A stretch of DNA of 64,000 nt from Halomonas litopenaei (GTDB lineage Bacteria > Pseudomonadota > Gammaproteobacteria > Pseudomonadales > Halomonadaceae): NCBI RefSeq assembly GCF_017303055.1, contig NZ_JAEKJT010000004.1, forward strand, positions 372,001 to 436,000, read 5' to 3'. Below the pieces are notes generated by a model, which was not told where the DNA came from, made no database searches, and saw only the letters and a list, made by a program, of their open reading frames with translations. The translations under genes were made by a program, and so were the position numbers. This document shows positions 60,925 to 64,000 of the stretch, in pieces (the first letter of the stretch is position 1; every line of letters begins with the position of its first letter).

Positions 60925-61914
60925 ATGTCCTTTGTTGCCACAGTCGCTGAGCCGCTAGCGTCGATCGCCCACCCTCCACGCCCACGCGCCAAGGCACGAG
61001 CCGGGCACTCTGTGGTGATCGCCGCCGTGCTGCTGACAAGCCCGCTAAGCGGTGTCGCCAGCGCTCCCGCAGACGATTTGGTCGGCTATGCCACAAACCA
61101 TGCCGCAGCCCATGCCGCAGCCCATGCCAGCGCCTACTCTACTCCTATCCTGTTCTATCAGCCCCAGAATCACGATGAGCTGCTGACCCGCGAGCGCTGG
61201 CAAACGTTATGGCAACAGGCCGCCGATCATGGCGTCGATACGCTGATCGTGCAGTGGACCCGCTATGGCGACGATACCTTCGGCGGTGCCGAAGGTTGGC
61301 TGGCCGACGCCCTGGTGGAAGCAGAGCGCCAGGGGCTCGAGCTGATCCTCGGTTTGCACCAGGACCCGGCCTACTACGATACGCTGCCGGACAACGCTCG
61401 CTTTGCCCACTACTGGTATCAGCTGCTGGCAAGGTCCGCCGCACAGCAGCAAGCGATTCTGCAGCAGTGGCCGTTGACCCCGGTGGGCTGGTATCTGCCG
61501 CAAGAGCTCGACGACTGGCTGTTTCGTGACCCTGGCGTGCGCGATGAGCTGGTGTCACAGCTGGCCAGCGCCAGCACGGCCTTGGCCGGCCCGCTTCACT
61601 TGAGCATGTTCAGCGGCGGCTTTGTCACCCCACAGGTCTATACCGCCTGGGCCGAAGCGATCAGTGACAGTGGATGGCAGGTCTGGTGGCAGGATGATGA
61701 AGGCACGCGCAATCTCGACCCCCTTGTGCGCAGCGACTACCGCCATGCCTTGAGCTGTCGTGTCGGTATCGTGCGTGAAGCCTTTTCACGCACCAGTGGT
61801 GCTACCGAACCCTTCCAAGCGATTCCCACGCCGCCCCGTCGTCCGGCACGGGACTGCCACCCTGACGCCGTGTTTTCGCTGCGCTATATGCCCTGGGCCC
61901 AGGATCTTCTTTAA
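60925..61914 (+). CDS. DUF4434/YbcH-like exported protein
   Basis: The 329-residue protein has a long N-region and signal (SVVIAAVLLTSPLSGVASA), then an Ala/His-rich repeat CATGCCGCAGCC in DNA (residues about NHAAAHAAAHASAYS). ILFYQPQNHDELLTRERWQTLWQQAADHGVDTLIVQWTRYGDDTFGG is followed by ELILGLHQDPAYYD and WYLPQELDDWLF. The H-Q-D-P and glutamate pattern is typical of the DUF4434 glycoside-hydrolase-like TIM barrel, with E after LPQ as a likely acid. E. coli ybcH is next to nfrAB and belongs to the same family, so this is the fourth gene of the glycan operon and may trim or release the polymer in the periplasm. GGGAG precedes ATG 60925; a TTG at 60904 is rejected. Confidence 0.78.
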   Translation: MSFVATVAEPLASIAHPPRPRAKARAGHSVVIAAVLLTSPLSGVASAPADDLVGYATNHAAAHAAAHASAYSTPILFYQPQNHDELLTRERWQTLWQQAADHGVDTLIVQWTRYGDDTFGGAEGWLADALVEAERQGLELILGLHQDPAYYDTLPDNARFAHYWYQLLARSAAQQQAILQQWPLTPVGWYLPQELDDWLFRDPGVRDELVSQLASASTALAGPLHLSMFSGGFVTPQVYTAWAEAISDSGWQVWWQDDEGTRNLDPLVRSDYRHALSCRVGIVREAFSRTSGATEPFQAIPTPPRRPARDCHPDAVFSLRYMPWAQDLL

Positions 61915-62007
61915 GGCCTTGAAGAAAGCCTTCGATGCTTCGTGTGGTCGCTCGTGGGCGGGCCCCTGACACACGGTAGCGGCTCAGCCAGTAGCGATAT
62001 TAAAGAA

Positions 62008-62029
62008 GACCCTACCGGAAGGTAGGGTC
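62008..62029 (-). terminator. Hairpin downstream of astB
   Basis: GACCCTACC and GGTAGGGTC form a 9-bp perfect stem closed by GGAA. Read on the minus strand it lies 64 bp after the astB stop and is followed by TTCTTTAATAT, a moderately T-rich run, so it suits termination of the ast operon. Confidence 0.6.
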
Positions 62030-62092
62030 GAAACATGCGATCGATCTAGAGCAGCCAACAGTACACGCACGCTCATTTAAGCCGATCGCGTC

Positions 62093-63457
62093 TTAGCCGG
62101 CTGCTCCCTGGAAGGGATACACCGGCCCCAGCTCAAGGAGGGAGGTCAGTTCGTCCAGAGCTGCCAACGTCTCTTCGGCAAGCCGTGGATCGGCCAGATC
62201 CTCCGGGGCCAGCCGCTCGCGGTAGTGGCGCTTGACCCAGGCCACCAGGTCTTCGTACAACGCATCGTCGAGCAGCACGCGACCGGTCAGCGCTGCACGC
62301 TCGGCTTGGCTCAGCACAACGCGCAACCTCAAGCACGCAGGACCTCCGCCATTGCGCATGCTCTGCTTGACGTCCTTGACCACCACTTCACTGATGGGGT
62401 TGTTGCCCGCCAGCAGATGATCCTGGATGCAGCGCCATACCGCTTCCCGCTCCTGGCATTCGCCTGGCACGACCAGGGTCATGCTGCCATCGTCGTTGGA
62501 CAGCAGCTGGGAATTGAACAGATACGACGCGACGGCATCTTCCAGGCTAACCGCCTCCAGCGGTACACGCACGGGAATCAAGGGCGTCGACATCTTGTCA
62601 CGCAGCGCGTCCAGGGTGCCCTGTTCGTCACGGAACGCCAGCTCGTGGTACAGCAGCACCGGGCCATTGCCCACGGCAATCACATCATTGTGAAAGACCC
62701 CTGCATCGATGGCATCAGGATGCTGCTGGGCATAGACCACCTGATGGTCGCCCAGCCCGTGCTGGCGGGCGATGGCCTGGCTAGCCTCCAGGGTCTGGCG
62801 GGCAGGGAAGCGGCTGGGTTCGACCCCATCACCGCCAAAAGCCTGGCGCCCATACACGAACAGATGCACGCCCGGCTCGCCGTGTTCGCCACACAGCCTG
62901 GTGTGATTGGCCGCCCCTTCATCGGAAAACGCCGGGGTCGCCGGCAGTACCGGGTGATGGGCAAAGCGGGTCGGGTCGGCGAAGATCGCGGCCAGCACCC
63001 GTGCGGTGGTTTCCGGCTCCAGAAAGCGATGGAAGCTGGACTGCAGATTGGCCGGGGTAAAGTGCACGCGCCCATCCGCAGCGTCACCGCTGGGGGTCAC
63101 CGTACCGGCGTTGGCCGTCCACATGCTGGAGGCAGAGCAGACCGCGCGCAGCAATTGCGGGGCCTGTTCCGCCGCCTGGGCCAGCACCTCGGCGTTGTCA
63201 CCGGTGAACCCCAGCGAGCGCAGCGCGCCCAGGTCCGGGCGCTGCTGCGGCGGCAATACGCCCTGGGCGTAGCCAGCGTCTTTCAGGGCCTTCATCTTGG
63301 CCAGGCCCTGCAGCGCTGCCTCACGGGGGTTGGACACCAGGCCCCCGTGGGACATGGACGCCACATTGCCGTGGGCCAGGCCGGAATAGTTATGGGTCGG
63401 GCCGACGAGGCCGTCAAAGTTGACCTCGACCACGTCTTGTTGACTCATATCCTTCAC
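62093..63457 (-). CDS. astB: N-succinylarginine dihydrolase
   Basis: The 454-residue enzyme of the amidinotransferase fold hydrolyses N2-succinylarginine to succinylornithine, CO2 and ammonia in the arginine succinyltransferase pathway. The opening [24 protein letters not shown], the [17 protein letters not shown] block, [34 protein letters not shown] with the catalytic histidine, and [17 protein letters not shown] with the active-site cysteine are all present. GTG 63457 overlaps the astD stop (GTGA); ATG 63448 ([10 protein letters not shown]) three codons on is an equal candidate for the first residue. Confidence 0.95.
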   Translation of the reverse strand: MKDMSQQDVVEVNFDGLVGPTHNYSGLAHGNVASMSHGGLVSNPREAALQGLAKMKALKDAGYAQGVLPPQQRPDLGALRSLGFTGDNAEVLAQAAEQAPQLLRAVCSASSMWTANAGTVTPSGDAADGRVHFTPANLQSSFHRFLEPETTARVLAAIFADPTRFAHHPVLPATPAFSDEGAANHTRLCGEHGEPGVHLFVYGRQAFGGDGVEPSRFPARQTLEASQAIARQHGLGDHQVVYAQQHPDAIDAGVFHNDVIAVGNGPVLLYHELAFRDEQGTLDALRDKMSTPLIPVRVPLEAVSLEDAVASYLFNSQLLSNDDGSMTLVVPGECQEREAVWRCIQDHLLAGNNPISEVVVKDVKQSMRNGGGPACLRLRVVLSQAERAALTGRVLLDDALYEDLVAWVKRHYRERLAPEDLADPRLAEETLAALDELTSLLELGPVYPFQGAAG

Positions 63458-64000
63458 AGGCTCACCCCCGGCGGCAGCTTATCGGGCAGGTTCAGCGCTT
63501 CACTCTCCACTGAAGCGACCGGGTAGGCGCAGTAGTCGGCAGCGTAGAACGCACTGGGACGATGGTTACCGCTGTCGCCGACCCCGCCAAACGGTGCATC
63601 CCCGGACGCACCCGTCGTCTGGCGGTTCCAGTTGACGATGCCAGCGCGGATGCGCAGCAGGAAGTCGTCCCAGTCGCTGCGCTCGCCGCCGATCAGGCCG
63701 GCAGAAAGCCCGTAGCGCGTGTCATTGGCCAGGGCGATGGCCTCATCCCAGTCGCGGTAGCGATAGACCTTGAGCAACGGCCCGAAGTGCTCTTCATCGG
63801 GCACCTCGACGCCGGTCACGTCTACCAGACCTGGAGACAGCAAACTGGTGCCCTCCTCGAGCTGACGCATCCGTGCCAGCACCGTGCCACCTCGTGCTTC
63901 CAGATCCGCCTGGGCCGCCAGCAGTCCCTCGGCGGCCGCTACGCTGACCAGACCGCCGTAGAAAGGCGCGTCTTCAGCGAAGGGCTGTGCCACCCGCAAC
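63454..64000 (-). CDS. astD: Succinylglutamate-semialdehyde dehydrogenase, 3' part only
   Basis: The C-terminal 182 residues of an aldehyde dehydrogenase run off the right edge. Visible are the catalytic-domain end [40 protein letters not shown] and [44 protein letters not shown], the latter a strong AstD signature (W-N-R-x-x-T-G-A). Coupling to astB confirms the identity. The active-site cysteine would lie upstream, outside the window. Confidence 0.93.
   Translation of the reverse strand, partial: LRVAQPFAEDAPFYGGLVSVAAAEGLLAAQADLEARGGTVLARMRQLEEGTSLLSPGLVDVTGVEVPDEEHFGPLLKVYRYRDWDEAIALANDTRYGLSAGLIGGERSDWDDFLLRIRAGIVNWNRQTTGASGDAPFGGVGDSGNHRPSAFYAADYCAYPVASVESEALNLPDKLPPGVSL

Noticed and set aside
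62225..63526. Plus-strand open frame of 433 codons opposite astB
   Set aside because: astB is unmistakable on the minus strand; the antisense reading is low-information.

Overview
The window is a high-GC chromosomal segment whose gene content best fits a halophilic gammaproteobacterium of the Halomonadaceae (Halomonas or a close relative). The main pointers are an NhaD-type Na+/H+ antiporter, the arginine succinyltransferase (ast) genes, TRAP transport of sugar acids, and several gammaproteobacterial DUF families (DUF1302, DUF3581, DUF808, DUF3541). The genus is inferred from recalled family distribution, not from a search. No rRNA, tRNA, CRISPR array, prophage or intact insertion sequence was seen. 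The only mobile trace is one 163-bp MITE-like element.

Layout. (1) 1-9751: an operon-like run of GMC oxidoreductase (5' end outside the window), aldehyde dehydrogenase, acyl-CoA synthetase, DUF1302 outer-membrane protein, SdsA-type alkylsulfatase and SDR. Together these would take a sulfated or free long-chain alcohol through aldehyde and acid to an acyl-CoA. (2) 9778-18190: housekeeping and stress singletons (DUF2252, Ogt, DUF427, a secreted lipoprotein, chromate transporter, DUF3581, NhaD). A 0.75-kb non-coding stretch here carries two unrelated tandem-repeat blocks. (3) 18500-23098: an overlapping trio of a PstS-like periplasmic protein, an outer-membrane barrel and a GGDEF/EAL protein, followed by an autoinducer-synthase-like acyltransferase that overlaps a convergent DUF3541 gene. 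(4) 25338-25500: the MITE, inserted in the stop codon of a TRIC-family channel gene.

(5) 26351-37596: a sugar-acid island with a GntR/FCD regulator, an ApnO-like dehydrogenase, a RuBisCO-like protein, a DUF1537 kinase, a TRAP transporter, an aldehyde dehydrogenase, a 3-hydroxyisobutyrate-dehydrogenase-like protein and an enolase-superfamily enzyme. The core matches the D-apionate (3-oxo-isoapionate) route, but the accessory genes do not match the set I recall. (6) 37913-42493: a two-subunit molybdenum hydroxylase with XdhC and MobA/MocA-like maturation genes. (7) 42514-48739: an L-threonate/D-erythronate operon (ltnD-otnK-otnC-otnI-denD) opposite a LacI-type regulator, with a perfect 18-bp palindrome between them.

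(8) 48935-53824: GNAT, ZapE-like ATPase, a DUF2946 + PepSY membrane pair and DUF808. (9) 53920-61914: the most striking region, a small conserved protein and then WecB (NfrC), NfrB-like, NfrA-like and DUF4434/YbcH-like genes. This is a compact counterpart of the E. coli phage-N4 glycan receptor pathway, which is c-di-GMP controlled, here with the UDP-ManNAc-forming epimerase translationally coupled to the synthase. (10) 62093-64000: astB and the 3' part of astD.
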